From Deferribacteraceae bacterium UBA6799 (GTDB taxonomy: Bacteria; Chrysiogenota; Deferribacteres; Deferribacterales; Geovibrionaceae): a DNA stretch of 64,000 bases. Where the stretch lies: positions 62,001-126,000 of the forward strand of contig DKFJ01000012.1 in the NCBI GenBank assembly GCA_002452335.1. Direction: 5' to 3'. Numbering within the stretch: the first letter of the stretch is position 1; each line of letters begins with the position of its first letter. Shown here piece after piece: positions 50,877 through 61,300 of the stretch. The notes beneath the pieces were generated by a model, which was given only the letters and a program-made list of their open reading frames with translations, made no database searches and was not told the DNA's origin. A program made the translations under genes and the position numbers.

Positions 50877-52007
50877 CTATTCATCCGGTGAGCGGTCTGA
50901 AACGACCTGTCTGCCCAGAGAATATATCCAGCCGGCAACTATAGCGGTGAACGGCGCCACCATAACCAGCCCTATGCTCCCTGTCAGCGTGCGGAATATT
51001 TCCGCTGCCACCATCTTATAGTTCATGATACGCATAAAAGACGTGTCTTTTGTGACGAACAGCATGAGCATGGTGAGATATCCGCCGGAATACGCCAGCA
51101 GAAGCGTGGTTGTCATTGTGCCCACTACCGCCCTGCCTACATTGAACCCTGACATTATCAGTTCTTTCATGGAGATGTCCGGTCTCTTCACCTTTATCTC
51201 GTGCATGGAGGCGGCGACATCCATGGCGACATCCATAGCGGCTCCGGACGCACCTATTATGACGGACGCATAGAATATCTGTCTCATGTCCAGATCGTAA
51301 TGCCCTGAAAATATCAGTGTTTCGGCGAACGGCTGCGTCATCCCCAGCAGATTCATCCCTCTGCCGAAGATTATCGTGATTACTATAGAAACAGCGAGCC
51401 CAGCCATAGTCCCCAGAAACGCAGACAGACCTTTTTTGTTAAACCCCGCCACAGCGAAGATTATGACGAATGTGAGCATGGACAGCGTTATCACAGTGAA
51501 AAGCATGGGGGAAGCGCCGCCCAGAAGAGCGGGTATAAATATCTTCCACAGTATATAGAGCGAGGCAACGAACGAAAACAGCGCCTTCAGCCCGGTGAAG
51601 CGGGCGAATATTATCAGCAGGAGGATAAAAAGAGCAAAAAGCCCCAGCTCCCACCACTGGCGCACCAGATTAATTGTCTTGGCGTCTCTTATCTCGCCTT
51701 TTTCCAGCAGCAGAGCCAGAATCACTCTGTCGCCCACTGAGTATATCTCGTCCACGTCCCGCTGTCCCAGAAGCAGATTGGCAGCCTCCAGACGGGTTCC
51801 TTTGAACCTGCCCTCGGTTATCATCGCCTCCACAGTCTGAAAGCCGATATGGGCGATGCCAGTTGACACCATCTCTGAATTATCCACAGACAGCACAACA
51901 GCCTTCGCCTCCAGAGCGTGTTCCTTTTCGCCGTCCTGCCTCAGAAACAGGCTGATGATAAATATAGTGAGCAGGCTGACAAGGACTATAGGGAGATATC
52001 TCTTCAT
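50877..52007 (-). CDS. YibE/F-like membrane protein
   Basis: A 376-residue inner-membrane protein: signal-anchor helix (residues 5-22), a periplasmic OB-like domain with VYSVGDRVILAL, then about seven helices including LFALFILLLIIFARFTGLKALFSFVASLYILWKIFIPALLGG and IGASGAAMDVAMDVAASMHEI, the diagnostic YibE/F loop. The family's molecular function is unknown. It converges on cowN with 6 bp between stop codons, and a terminator lies between its start and phoA. Confidence 0.9.
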   Translation of the reverse strand: MKRYLPIVLVSLLTIFIISLFLRQDGEKEHALEAKAVVLSVDNSEMVSTGIAHIGFQTVEAMITEGRFKGTRLEAANLLLGQRDVDEIYSVGDRVILALLLEKGEIRDAKTINLVRQWWELGLFALFILLLIIFARFTGLKALFSFVASLYILWKIFIPALLGGASPMLFTVITLSMLTFVIIFAVAGFNKKGLSAFLGTMAGLAVSIVITIIFGRGMNLLGMTQPFAETLIFSGHYDLDMRQIFYASVIIGASGAAMDVAMDVAASMHEIKVKRPDISMKELIMSGFNVGRAVVGTMTTTLLLAYSGGYLTMLMLFVTKDTSFMRIMNYKMVAAEIFRTLTGSIGLVMVAPFTAIVAGWIYSLGRQVVSDRSPDE

Positions 52008-52022
52008 ACGTTTTCACCTGAA

Positions 52023-52048
52023 AAAAGGGCGGAGGATACCGCCCTTTT
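52023..52048 (-). terminator. Terminator after the alkaline phosphatase gene
   Basis: 10-bp perfect stem AAAAGGGCGG/CCGCCCTTTT with a 6-base loop and A/T tracts. Confidence 0.85.
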
Positions 52049-52071
52049 CTGAATAGTGTTTTTCTTAAAAT

Positions 52072-53490
52072 TTACTGAGCTGACGCCACTGTGTAGCTGG
52101 AGAGCCTGAAACCGAGCAGACCTGCCAGTTTCTGAGCTATCACTGTGTTGTCTTTGAATCCGCCGAAGCTGGAAGCGCCGACACCCATAGCAGACATAGG
52201 GATCTGCGTGCCTGTGTGGGCGAATGTGGTCCACTGAATGTTAGCTCTTTCAGACATGATGTGAGAAACGGCTATCTGTGTGGGAGTGTATCCGTATTCG
52301 GACTTTCCGCTCTCGCTTTTGTCCTGAACTTCCATGGCGGTCATAACAGCTTTACGCTCTTTGTCTGTCAGGTCGGTGAGACCGAAATTCTGTCCGATGA
52401 AAGCGAAAAACGCGTCTTTGTCGCCTGTGTAGGCTTTTTCCACCTTGTCCTCTACAGACACTCTCTGTTTGTTCAGAGCATCCATCTTAAGGAAATAGTT
52501 TGTGCCGAAACCGAGCCCCATCCCGCCTGTCTCGTGGTCGCCCACTACTACTATCAGGGTGTCTTTGGGGTGCTTTTTGTAAAATGCCATTGCTTTTGAT
52601 ATAGCGTCATCGAACGCTATGGTGTCCAGGATTGCCCCGGCGGCATCGTTGGCGTGGCAGGCGTGGTCTATCCTTCCGCCTTCGATCATGAAGAAGAAGG
52701 GTTTGTTATATGCTGTGAGAACATCGATACCCTTCTGTGTGATCTCGGCTATTGAGGGTGTGGAGTTGTCGTTTCTTCTGTCTATTTCATAGGGAAGGTG
52801 GCTGTAGGTGAGAGCGGCGAATACCTTTGATTTGCCGTCAGCCTTCAGGTTTCTGAAGTCCGCTGTTGATTTTTCGCCTATGAAAGTTTTGTATCCGAAT
52901 TTTTTCATATCCGCCACGAGATCGGCATTGTCTTTACGTTTTGACTTGAATTCGCCGTCCTTGCTGACGAAGTGGCGGAAACCGCCTCCGGCTATGAATT
53001 CCACTCCGCTGTCGCTCATGTCAGCGGCTATCTCGTTTTCAGCGTCGCGGCTGGGATTGTGTGAGGCGAACACAGCGGGAGTGGCGTGTGTTATTCGTGT
53101 GGTGGTGGCTATGCCTGTCACCCATCCTCTCTCTTCCGCTGCCTCTATGAGGGATTTGACCGATCTTCCGTCAGGGAGCTGGGAGATGATCCCGTTATTT
53201 GTCTTGTAACCTGTTGCCAGAGCGGTTCCGGCCGCCGCTGAATCGGTTACCAGTGTATCGGAAGAATATGTGGTGTTGATTCCCGCCACAGGAAATGAAT
53301 CCATAGCGAGTTTAAATTTTTTGTCGCCCTTCTGCTGCTGGGCATAGTATTCCGCCGCCTGACGCTGTGAAGCGCCCAGACCGTCGCCTATGAAGTAAAA
53401 TACATACTTGGGCGCCTTTGCCCATGCGCATGTGGCTGAGAGCAGCACCAGCGCAAGAACAAGATACGCGCGTAAGAAGTTCTTTTTCAT
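52072..53490 (-). CDS. phoA: Alkaline phosphatase PhoA
   Basis: A 472-residue periplasmic phosphomonoesterase. Signal peptide MKKNFLRAYLVLALVLLSATCAWA; first metal Asp in YFIGDGLG; nucleophile Ser in DTLVTDSAAAGTALATG; EGGRIDHACHAND with the Asp/His zinc ligands; GDHETGG with Asp-His. Extra His residues of the third site are consistent with a normal enzyme. The start at 53490 is favoured by AAGGAGGT 7 bases upstream; a longer frame starts at 53514. No pho regulator genes nearby. Confidence 0.93.
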   Translation of the reverse strand: MKKNFLRAYLVLALVLLSATCAWAKAPKYVFYFIGDGLGASQRQAAEYYAQQQKGDKKFKLAMDSFPVAGINTTYSSDTLVTDSAAAGTALATGYKTNNGIISQLPDGRSVKSLIEAAEERGWVTGIATTTRITHATPAVFASHNPSRDAENEIAADMSDSGVEFIAGGGFRHFVSKDGEFKSKRKDNADLVADMKKFGYKTFIGEKSTADFRNLKADGKSKVFAALTYSHLPYEIDRRNDNSTPSIAEITQKGIDVLTAYNKPFFFMIEGGRIDHACHANDAAGAILDTIAFDDAISKAMAFYKKHPKDTLIVVVGDHETGGMGLGFGTNYFLKMDALNKQRVSVEDKVEKAYTGDKDAFFAFIGQNFGLTDLTDKERKAVMTAMEVQDKSESGKSEYGYTPTQIAVSHIMSERANIQWTTFAHTGTQIPMSAMGVGASSFGGFKDNTVIAQKLAGLLGFRLSSYTVASAQ

Positions 53491-53828
53491 TCCGGAAACC
53501 TCCTTTTTAATCATTAAAAAATATTACCCCGCCAGTGTCATAGTATTATCAAACCGATCTCAGCATTTGTTCAGAAAGGATAAGGTTTCGAAATTAGAAA
53601 TATTCTCTTTTTGCTGAAATTTAGACGCGTGTAATATTATAATTTGTTTTGCCCAACGGTTCATAACAGTTTCTGCGGCGGATATGCTGCCTGCGGTATT
53701 GATTCAGGCTAAAATTTTAATATCATCTAATACGTTTTTGCAAATTGCGCTATCATGATTTAATAAATTATGATAGTATACTTTAATAATTTGCAAAACC
53801 ATAGTTTAATATTTTACACAGGTGTGAC
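53491..53828. promoter_or_regulatory. 338-bp spacer with nested inverted repeats
   Basis: No gene is seen. Just upstream of the ATPase gene, TTTTGCAAATT (53736-53746) pairs with AATTTGCAAAA (53788-53798), and inside it CTATCAT (53750-53756) pairs with ATGATAG (53770-53776). The nested layout resembles a two-step operator or a cruciform. The region is AT-rich. Confidence 0.5.
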
Positions 53829-55043
53829 ATGATAAAAAGAGCTTTAAGAAAAGATATTCTTATTTATATTAAGCATTTTCCGTCAATTCTCATTACTGGT
53901 GCAAGACAAGTGGGCAAATCTACGCTTGCTATGGATTTAGGAATTGATAACTATGTAACTTTCGATGATATAACAACTTACGAAAGCGCTAAAGCCGATC
54001 CGAAAAGTTTCATCATGTCGCTTAAAAAGCCTGTGGTAATAGACGAGGTTCAGAAAGTTCCTGATATTTTTGCAGCCATAAAAGAGTATCTTGACAACAA
54101 CAGAACAGCAGGCACATTTATACTCACGGGTTCATCTAATTTACAGGGTTTTAAAGACATTTCCGACTCACTGGCTGGCAGAATAGGAATTATTGACCTC
54201 TACCCTTTCAACCTCGCAGAATGTTATGAAAAAGAGTCGAATCTCATTGATATTCTTCTTTCAGATACACTACCGACCAAAATTGATGAAATTGATTTCC
54301 CAAAACACGTTATCAAGGGCGGATTCCCTGAAGTGCAAACCATAGAAGAACCAAAGATACTGTACCTTTGGTTCAGTTCATATATTTCAACCTACATAGA
54401 AAGAGACGCAAGAGATTTGGGCGATATAAGAAACTTAGACAGTTTTATGCGCCTATACAAGAATCTGGCTTTCAGGAGTGCAAACCTGACGAACAAAGCC
54501 GAAATTTCAAAAGAAACAGGCATCAACAAGGTGACTCTGGACAACTACCTTTCCTTGTTAAAGAATACTTACCAAGTCAGCTTTCTGCCCCCATACTATA
54601 AAAACGAACTTAAACGCCTTACCAAAACACCAAAAGCCTTTCTTTGCGACACAGGTATCCTCTGCCACCTGCTGAGAATAACCGACACTGACCAATTAAT
54701 GCAGTCAGAATACAAAGGAATGCTGTACGAATCATTTGTATATGCGGAACTATTGAAGGCGAACACCTACGCAAAAAATAAAGTGGATATCAGCTTTTAC
54801 CGCACGTCAGACGATAAAGAAATCGACTTTATACTGGACAACGGAAGCTCTCTCACAGCCATTGAGGTGAAAAGTGCAAAAACTGTAACCATGGCAGATT
54901 TTAAGCACATCAAACATTTTGCAGAATCAACAAATGGACTGCTGAAAACAGGCTACGTCATGTACAACGGCAACAAAATCCTCAGCTTCGGCGAATATGC
55001 AGGCACAAAACTCTATGCCGTGCCGATATATTTGGGAATATAA
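53829..55043 (+). CDS. AAA+ ATPase with C-terminal DUF4143 domain
   Basis: A 404-residue ATPase. Walker A GARQVGKST and Walker B KPVVIDEVQK, then sensor-like LTGSS; the C-terminal half is DUF4143 with a PD-(D/E)XK-like end (FYRTSDDKEIDFILDNGSSLTAIEVKSAK). This family is widespread in accessory regions of anaerobes and its function is not established. AT-rich sequence and nested inverted repeats upstream fit acquisition. Start ATG 53829 with CAGGTG ahead. Confidence 0.9.
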   Translation: MIKRALRKDILIYIKHFPSILITGARQVGKSTLAMDLGIDNYVTFDDITTYESAKADPKSFIMSLKKPVVIDEVQKVPDIFAAIKEYLDNNRTAGTFILTGSSNLQGFKDISDSLAGRIGIIDLYPFNLAECYEKESNLIDILLSDTLPTKIDEIDFPKHVIKGGFPEVQTIEEPKILYLWFSSYISTYIERDARDLGDIRNLDSFMRLYKNLAFRSANLTNKAEISKETGINKVTLDNYLSLLKNTYQVSFLPPYYKNELKRLTKTPKAFLCDTGILCHLLRITDTDQLMQSEYKGMLYESFVYAELLKANTYAKNKVDISFYRTSDDKEIDFILDNGSSLTAIEVKSAKTVTMADFKHIKHFAESTNGLLKTGYVMYNGNKILSFGEYAGTKLYAVPIYLGI

Positions 55044-55107
55044 TTTAACATCGAGAATCAGGCAATAACTCTAATAAATTATATAAACACTAATTGAGAG
55101 GTGAAAC

Positions 55108-55260
55108 ATGTCAGAACCCATGTATACGGTCAAAATAGTTAGAGACCTACGTGTAATAGCAAATGAAATAGATGAAAAGAAACCTGAACTCACAGTCATC
55201 AGCAAAATTACTGTTAAGACCGCAGACATTGTTGATGTGATAAACAAATATATCAAATAG
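55108..55260 (+). CDS. Small protein of 50 residues, unknown function
   Basis: A short ORF with a good ribosome binding site (GAGAGGTG, 5 bases before the ATG). Its sequence ends KKPELTVISKITVKTADIVDVINKYIK and is charged, with no membrane segment. It follows the ATPase gene by 64 bp in the same direction. I do not recognise a family. It is included because the RBS, position and frame are good; expression is unproved. Confidence 0.55.
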   Translation: MSEPMYTVKIVRDLRVIANEIDEKKPELTVISKITVKTADIVDVINKYIK

Positions 55261-55779
55261 ATTTAACGCTGATTAATTCTTAAAAGTATTTACATAATCT
55301 AAGTTTTCACGATTTGCACCAGAAATGCACCAAATAAAAAAAACGGCTGTTTGAAAGCCGCTTTAGTTATGCATGTATAAAATCGGGGTGAAAGGACTTG
55401 AACCTGAATAATAGACATCAGAACCTTTTGTAATCCTTTATTTTAGAGGAATGTAACCGCTGAAAACCGTTACGAGGGGTTAAAAGTGTGGCACATTCTG
55501 TGGCAAATTTTGAATAAGGACTATTTTTATCTGATATTTTGCTTGATAAGAAATTTGACGATTGCTTTCATTCACTTACATAAGCGTTATATATCAAAAG
55601 AAATAACGCCGCTGTATTTTGAAGACAAAAAGGCATGTTTTTCTTATTCTGATTAATTTACATTTACGAACAATCACGATTTTTTAGTACAGAAATGTCC
55701 AAACCGACACGCCTTACATTTCTTTAACAAAAATCCGTTTTTGCGTTGCGGATAAGTCATGGCGGAAATATAATATCTT
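55261..55779. other. 519-bp gene-poor spacer with possible integration scar
   Basis: A hairpin CGGCT/AGCCG (about 55344-55362) after the small ORF is a plausible terminator. Around 55380-55410 the minus strand reads GGTTCAAGTCCTTTCACCCC, like the T-arm and acceptor end of a tRNA, but the rest of a tRNA cannot be folded. Two GCACCA copies (~55316, ~55328) and two GTGGCA copies (~55486, ~55499) are nearby. This may be a leftover tRNA-gene attachment site; support is weak. Confidence 0.35.
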
Positions 55780-56634
55780 ATGAAAACAAAATTAATTCTC
55801 TTACTTATTATTTTTACATTGTGCGCCCAGGCAGAACCGCTGAAATTCGGCATTGCATCAATAGTTTCACCTGAAGCATCGCTCAACCTCTACACCGACA
55901 TGAACAACTATCTGGCGGACAAGCTCGGCGAGGAAATAACGCCTATTATCAAGCGTGATTACGATGAGATGAACCGAATGATACAGGAAAATGATGTGGA
56001 TTTCGCATCTGTATGCACAGGAGCTATCCCTTATCTGAACAAAGACAAAGTGCGCGTACTGGCAGTTCCTGAAATTAACGGCAAGCACTCATACAAATCG
56101 CTCATCATCACAAATAAAAAGTACGGTATCAAAACTATAAAAGACCTGAAAGGCAGAACATTTGCTTTTACCGACAGACTATCAAACAGCGGCACTCTCT
56201 ACCCTACTTACATGATAATTACTGATTTCGGCACAGCGCCTGACAGAGTATTTAAGAAGATCTTCTATACCAAGAGTCATGACAAGTCCATCTATCTGGT
56301 GAATAAAGGCGTTATTCAGGCGGCAGCGGTGGACAGCCTCATCTTCGAGATAATCAAAAAAGAACACCCCGAAGAAGTTGAGAATATTACCGTTATCCAT
56401 TCGTCACCCGAGATAATATCTCCGCCTTTTGTGGCATCTTCGTCACTCAGCAGAGAGAAGTTTGACGTATTAAAGAATGCTCTTCTGAATATGGACAAAA
56501 ACGAAAAGGGTCGAAGAATACTCAAAGGTCTCAACATAGACAGGTTTGTCCCTGCGGATATTTCAGACTTCGACTCTATAATTAAAATGAAGGCCTTAGT
56601 TGAAAAATATAATTCTGAAAATAATACCAAATAG
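55780..56634 (+). CDS. PhnD-like periplasmic binding protein (TtrS-type sensor partner)
   Basis: A 284-residue exported solute-binding protein. Signal peptide MKTKLILLLIIFTLCAQA; the mature part opens LKFGIASIVSPEASLNLYTDMNNYLADKLG and has KTIKDLKGRTFAFTDRLSNSGTLYPTYM, the PhnD/phosphonate-binding family pattern. There are no transport genes beside it; instead a histidine kinase overlaps its end by 35 bases. In Salmonella, the TtrS kinase contains a PhnD-like sensor domain in one protein, so here the same idea appears split over two genes. Ligand unknown; a sulfur oxyanion is a reasonable guess. Confidence 0.87.
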   Translation: MKTKLILLLIIFTLCAQAEPLKFGIASIVSPEASLNLYTDMNNYLADKLGEEITPIIKRDYDEMNRMIQENDVDFASVCTGAIPYLNKDKVRVLAVPEINGKHSYKSLIITNKKYGIKTIKDLKGRTFAFTDRLSNSGTLYPTYMIITDFGTAPDRVFKKIFYTKSHDKSIYLVNKGVIQAAAVDSLIFEIIKKEHPEEVENITVIHSSPEIISPPFVASSSLSREKFDVLKNALLNMDKNEKGRRILKGLNIDRFVPADISDFDSIIKMKALVEKYNSENNTK

Positions 56635-57976
56635 TCTGGGAAAAAGAGCCGCACTGCTCATAAGCGGGCTCGCCTTTGCCACTGTAGTTATAAACCTGAC
56701 AGTGATATTCTATTTCGAGTACGTATCTTCATTCAAAAACGCAGAAAAATACATAAACGCCCAGTACAGCATCATGTCTGACGATATATCAGAAGCGATA
56801 ATCACAGACGACATATATGCCCTCTTCACCACCATTGAGAGCGTTTCAAACTCAATCCCTAACATAGACAACATTGCCGTATACGATGCCAAAGGCGGCT
56901 ATATCTCTGATGCTATGGTAAGAGTGGATAATCTCACATCCACCGACAATACGATAGCAATTACAAAAGAGATAAAAGCCGGAACAAGAAATATTGGCAG
57001 TATAGTTTTCTTCATCAACCGAGACCTGATAATCCACCAGATAGCCGTGAACGTGTCAAAACTGTTCGTTGTCAGCTTTATTGTTATTTTGGTTGGCACA
57101 ATAGCAGGGCTGTTTCTGGTCAGCAGAATGACCGCACCGCTGGTAGACCTGTCATCACAGATTAAGAATCTGGAAGTTCTCGAACTGCCTTATAAGTTCT
57201 CTGTCTCAGAGTTCTCATCATCAGAGACAAAAAATCTGAAAAGTGTGATAGAAAACCTGTCGTTAAAGCTGAAAAACGCCATAGATACCATAAACGATCA
57301 GCAGAAAGAGATAAGCAGAAGCGAAAGACTGGCATACATAGGCACTATGTCCGCAGGACTTGCCCACGAGCTGAAAAACCCGATAATGACCATCAACCTT
57401 ATTCTGGACAATCTGGCAGAAGAGATAACCGCCGACGAGCAGACTAAAGAGGATTTTGCCATAATCAGACAGGAAGCCTCTAAGCTGGTATTCAGAATAA
57501 ACGAATTTCTGGAATACTCCCGCCCCGTAAAGCTGTTCTATTCGCAGGTAACTACATTTGAACTGATAGATTTCATCAGGCAGAATACCGTCTCTGAAAA
57601 AGCTGTAAGGGTTGCAGTAAACTACAAAGCGCAGGATGACTGGATAATCATAACCGATATGTCAAAGATAGCCCAGATAGTAGAGATATTCATAAGCAAC
57701 TCCGCCGGAGCAGGCGCCGACACGGTTGACTTTGAGATATCAGTGAATGGGGACAACCTGAATATTATATGTGCCGATAACGGTGCAGGGCTGAAACATG
57801 CGGACATGTCTAAAATGATGCTGCCTTTTTACACCACAAAGAAAGACGGCTCAGGTCTGGGACTTGCCATCTGTTCCACCATTATAGATGCCATGAACGG
57901 CAGGATAACAGTTCAGCACAACAAGCCCAGAGGAGCGAGATTCATAATCAGTATTACCATGCCGGAAGCAGTTTAA
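56600..57976 (+). CDS. Sensor histidine kinase partner of the PhnD-like protein
   Basis: A 458-residue membrane kinase. Two helices (~18-40 and ~150-175) enclose a periplasmic domain; HAMP-like linker, then HisKA with SAGLAHELKNPIMTINLILDNL and HATPase with FISNSAGAGADTV, ADNGAGLKHADMSKMMLPFYTTKKDGSGLGLAICS. The start is TTG at 56600, inside the end of the binding protein gene. It likely reads the loaded binding protein and phosphorylates the NtrC-type regulator across the reductase genes. Its stop overlaps that of the converging small gene by 4 bases. Confidence 0.9.
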   Translation: MKNIILKIIPNSLGKRAALLISGLAFATVVINLTVIFYFEYVSSFKNAEKYINAQYSIMSDDISEAIITDDIYALFTTIESVSNSIPNIDNIAVYDAKGGYISDAMVRVDNLTSTDNTIAITKEIKAGTRNIGSIVFFINRDLIIHQIAVNVSKLFVVSFIVILVGTIAGLFLVSRMTAPLVDLSSQIKNLEVLELPYKFSVSEFSSSETKNLKSVIENLSLKLKNAIDTINDQQKEISRSERLAYIGTMSAGLAHELKNPIMTINLILDNLAEEITADEQTKEDFAIIRQEASKLVFRINEFLEYSRPVKLFYSQVTTFELIDFIRQNTVSEKAVRVAVNYKAQDDWIIITDMSKIAQIVEIFISNSAGAGADTVDFEISVNGDNLNIICADNGAGLKHADMSKMMLPFYTTKKDGSGLGLAICSTIIDAMNGRITVQHNKPRGARFIISITMPEAV

Positions 57977-58329
57977 CACCCCATATCATGGACTTCCTCA
58001 ACTCTGTGATCTACTTTGTATTTTATTGTTTCCTTGTTATCTGAGTCCACGGAGATGATTACCTCGGTGTTCTCAAAACATTTATTATCAAAATATATAA
58101 GCGCCTTGCCTTTCTTTGAGACGTAGACATCACCGTCTTTCTCAATACCTGAGAGCCTCTGAATACTCATGCAGTCATTGTTTATGGTCACACTGAATCT
58201 TTTCTCCGGCGCTATCTGAAATCTGAAATTCTCGTATTCGGAAATGTGCTCAGGAGCATAGATTATTAGTCCTTCTGCAAAGCAAAAGGAGCTGAACAGA
58301 CAAAACATCAGCACTAAAAAAGTTTTCAT
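57973..58329 (-). CDS. Small exported protein downstream of the reductase genes
   Basis: A 118-residue protein with a clear signal peptide (MKTFLVLMFCLFSSFCFA). The mature part is beta-rich with two or three Cys (NNDCMSIQ, DNKCFEN, terminal HDMGC) and no heme or FeS motif. I do not recognise a family. GGAGAAG lies 3 bases before the ATG at 58329. It sits after a terminator behind the reductase large subunit gene, so it may be expressed by readthrough. Confidence 0.7.
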   Translation of the reverse strand: MKTFLVLMFCLFSSFCFAEGLIIYAPEHISEYENFRFQIAPEKRFSVTINNDCMSIQRLSGIEKDGDVYVSKKGKALIYFDNKCFENTEVIISVDSDNKETIKYKVDHRVEEVHDMGC

Positions 58330-58340
58330 ATCTTCTCCTG

Positions 58341-58370
58341 AAAAAAAGTGGAGGGACTTATCGTCCCTCC
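58341..58370 (-). terminator. Terminator after the reductase large subunit gene
   Basis: 8-bp stem GGAGGGAC/GTCCCTCC with a 5-base loop and seven A's on the plus strand (T-run for minus transcripts). Confidence 0.85.
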
Positions 58371-58377
58371 GCAAATA

Positions 58378-61300
58378 TCATATCTTAACTACGTTTACCT
58401 TGGTGTCATAGAACGAAGCGCTTCCGCCTATTTTATCAGTACAGCACATGTTCTTAAGCACCGGGTCGATAGTGTTGGCTGCGTTGGAGCAGAGGCCTGT
58501 GGCTCTTCTCTTGTCGCCTTTCACAGTCTTGCCGTTCACCACGACGTCTGATGCACCGTATGCCCAGTGGCCATAGTGCCATGAGACTGCGATGGTTCCG
58601 GGTCTGACTGTCTCAGAAACCTTCACTTTGCCCTGCATTGCCACTTTTGTGCCGTTTTTAAGATCCCATACGCCTTCAGGGTTAGAAGGCGATACTATCT
58701 TGGCTGTGTCGCCTGTGGCGAGCCCCAGCTTCAGAGCATCTTTAGTGTTCATCAGGATAAAGTTCTCCGGATTGTGCAATTCGTTCGACCAGTAGTTTCC
58801 TATGGTTCTTGACTGACCTCCGGTTATCTCTTTGTAGGTTATCAGGTCGAGCTCATATCCCGCCTGCTGAAGCGGTCTGTCCAGCATATCTGCGGCGACT
58901 GTATAAACAGGATAGCCGAAGAATCTCTTACCTGTCATAGAATCTTTGGTAAGAGCAACTTTGTCCATATACATGTTGATGCGCTTCTTATACTGGTGAG
59001 CGACTTTATCGCCAGCATAAGCGTTCGGAAGAAACTCAAAGCGTCCGCCTCTGTTGAGCACATAGACCATCTTTGCCCAGTTCTGGGTGTTTTTCTTCGC
59101 TCTTTCGATGTCGAAAGCGGCAGTGGAAAGATGCTCTCTAGCTTTTTCAAACACAGACAGCTCGTCCGCTGATGCGGCAGGCACACCCTCCCCCTCCATC
59201 GCTATGTTTTCAACCAGCTTCATATAGAAGTCAGTATCGGCATAGTTATCCATTCCGGGACCGAAACCATCCTTGCCGTAACCGGCCAGTCCCAGCTTCT
59301 CTGCCACGGCATAGGTGAATGTCTCTATGCATATGTGTGCCTTATGTCCATAAGCCTTCACAACGTCTGTGAGAGGCTCGACAATCGGTTGACGTACTTT
59401 TGAGCATGTTGAGGCCACATCGGGTGTGGTGTGTGATGTTGCCCATCTCTCCCAGATCGCTTTATCGGGGATGATGTAGTCCGCATACATTGTTGTCTCG
59501 CCAATGACTATGTCGCTGGCGATAAACAGCGGAAGTTTTTCGGTGTCCTGAAGCATCTCTATGAACACCTGACCTGCGGGAGAGGCATATGCCGCTGTAC
59601 CCATGTGTGTAATGAGACATTTGATTCCGTAAGGATATTCTTCGTATCCTGACGGAATTATCTCCTGATACACACTGCCGGTAAAAGGATAGTAGGGTCT
59701 TTTGGCGGGATAGCCTGTGAAGAAGGATGTGGATTCATATTTCACTCCCTCTCTGGTGACAGGATATCCGAATGTGCCGAGCTTATTGTTCACCAGTTTG
59801 CCCATATCATAGGGGCATCCTGATTTTCCGCCGTATTCGTGCCAGTGACCGCCGCCGACCATTATGCCGCCTGCCCAGTCGGTGTTGCCCACGAGCAGGT
59901 TCAGAGCGACTATAGATGTGGCGTTGTAATATCCGTTAGTGTGCTGTACAGAACCTCTGTAGAAATCTATTCCGGTCTTTTTGCCGTGGTTTGTGAACTC
60001 TTTAGCCACAAGCTCAACATCAGATGCAGGAACACCGCACACATCAGCCCACTGAGCCACAGTCTTTGTAAAGGCAGACTCTTTGTATATCTGGAACGCT
60101 GATTTGACCTTAATGCCGTTGAGTTCTGTGTCTACGAAAAGGTCACCTGTTACAGCGTCGCCTTTCTCTGCGCCTGCTGTCGGTTTACCGTCTTTCAGAA
60201 CAACGAACTCGCCTGTAAGTCCGACCTCTTCAGGTTTCAGATATGCACCGGGACCGTCCTTCTCTATCTTCACCAGCCATGTTGATGTGGTGTAGTTAGT
60301 CTCCTTAACAGCCTTGGCGGCGTTAAAGTTAGCCGCCTGAAGATAGTTAGAGTCATATCTGGCGTTCTCTATGATATATCTGCCCATTCCCAGAGCAAAA
60401 GCGGCGTCTGATCCTGCTTTAATGGGTATCCATTTCGTAGCCTTGGCCGCTGTTTTTGAGAATCTGGGGTCTATTACGAAAACCTTCATGCCTCTCTCTG
60501 TGAGTCCGGCAGTAAGTTTTTCGCTGATGGCGGGAGGTCCGAAGTTAGCCTCGAAACCGCCTGTTCCGAAATAGACCACGCATCCGGCGTTCATTATATC
60601 CGGTTTAAGGTGAGTCACGCCGCTGAACATCTGAGCAAAGCCTATATGGTGGGACTGTTCACATATGGTAGTATGTTCGAAAAAGTTTCTTGAACCGAAG
60701 CAGTCCTTGATGAAACGGCTCATGAATTCCTTGCGCCCGTGTTCTATCCTGCCTGCCATAAAAACAAGCTGGGAGTTTGCAGGCCCTGCATCTGGATGGT
60801 CAGGATTTGCGAACAGGTCGAGTTTTCCTGCGTATTTCGCTTTGAAGTCGGCTATGCTCATCTTTTTAGCGGCCACAGCTTTTCCGTCCTCTTCCATCTC
60901 TTTCATAAGTTTGGCGTCTTTAACTTTATAAAGACTTCTGAGGCCTTCAACTTTTCTGTTCTCTTCACCTTTAACTTCTTTAAAAAGCAGACCGCCCTCT
61001 ACTATTTCGTTAACTGCCTGCTCGAAGTCGATGGTTACCCACTTGTTCTCGCCCCTCTTACCTGCTCTCTTGAGTATTTTCTTGAGCCTGTAAGGATCAT
61101 ATAGCGACTGAATACCGGCCTGCCCTTTGGGACATATTTTGGCGTCTATTCTGGCAGCTCTTTCCAGCGGCTCATCCAGTGCGATATTAGGATAAAGGTT
61201 TTGCGCTGTGTAGGGGTTGCCGTCTATCTTCAGCAGTACTCCGTCCTTTACCTTGCCTTTGATGGCGCAGGCAGTGTGGCACTGAAGACAGATAGAGTAT

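Noticed and set aside
55380..55410. Intact tRNA gene
   Set aside because: Only a T-arm/acceptor-like segment is present; no acceptor partner, D arm or anticodon stem can be drawn.
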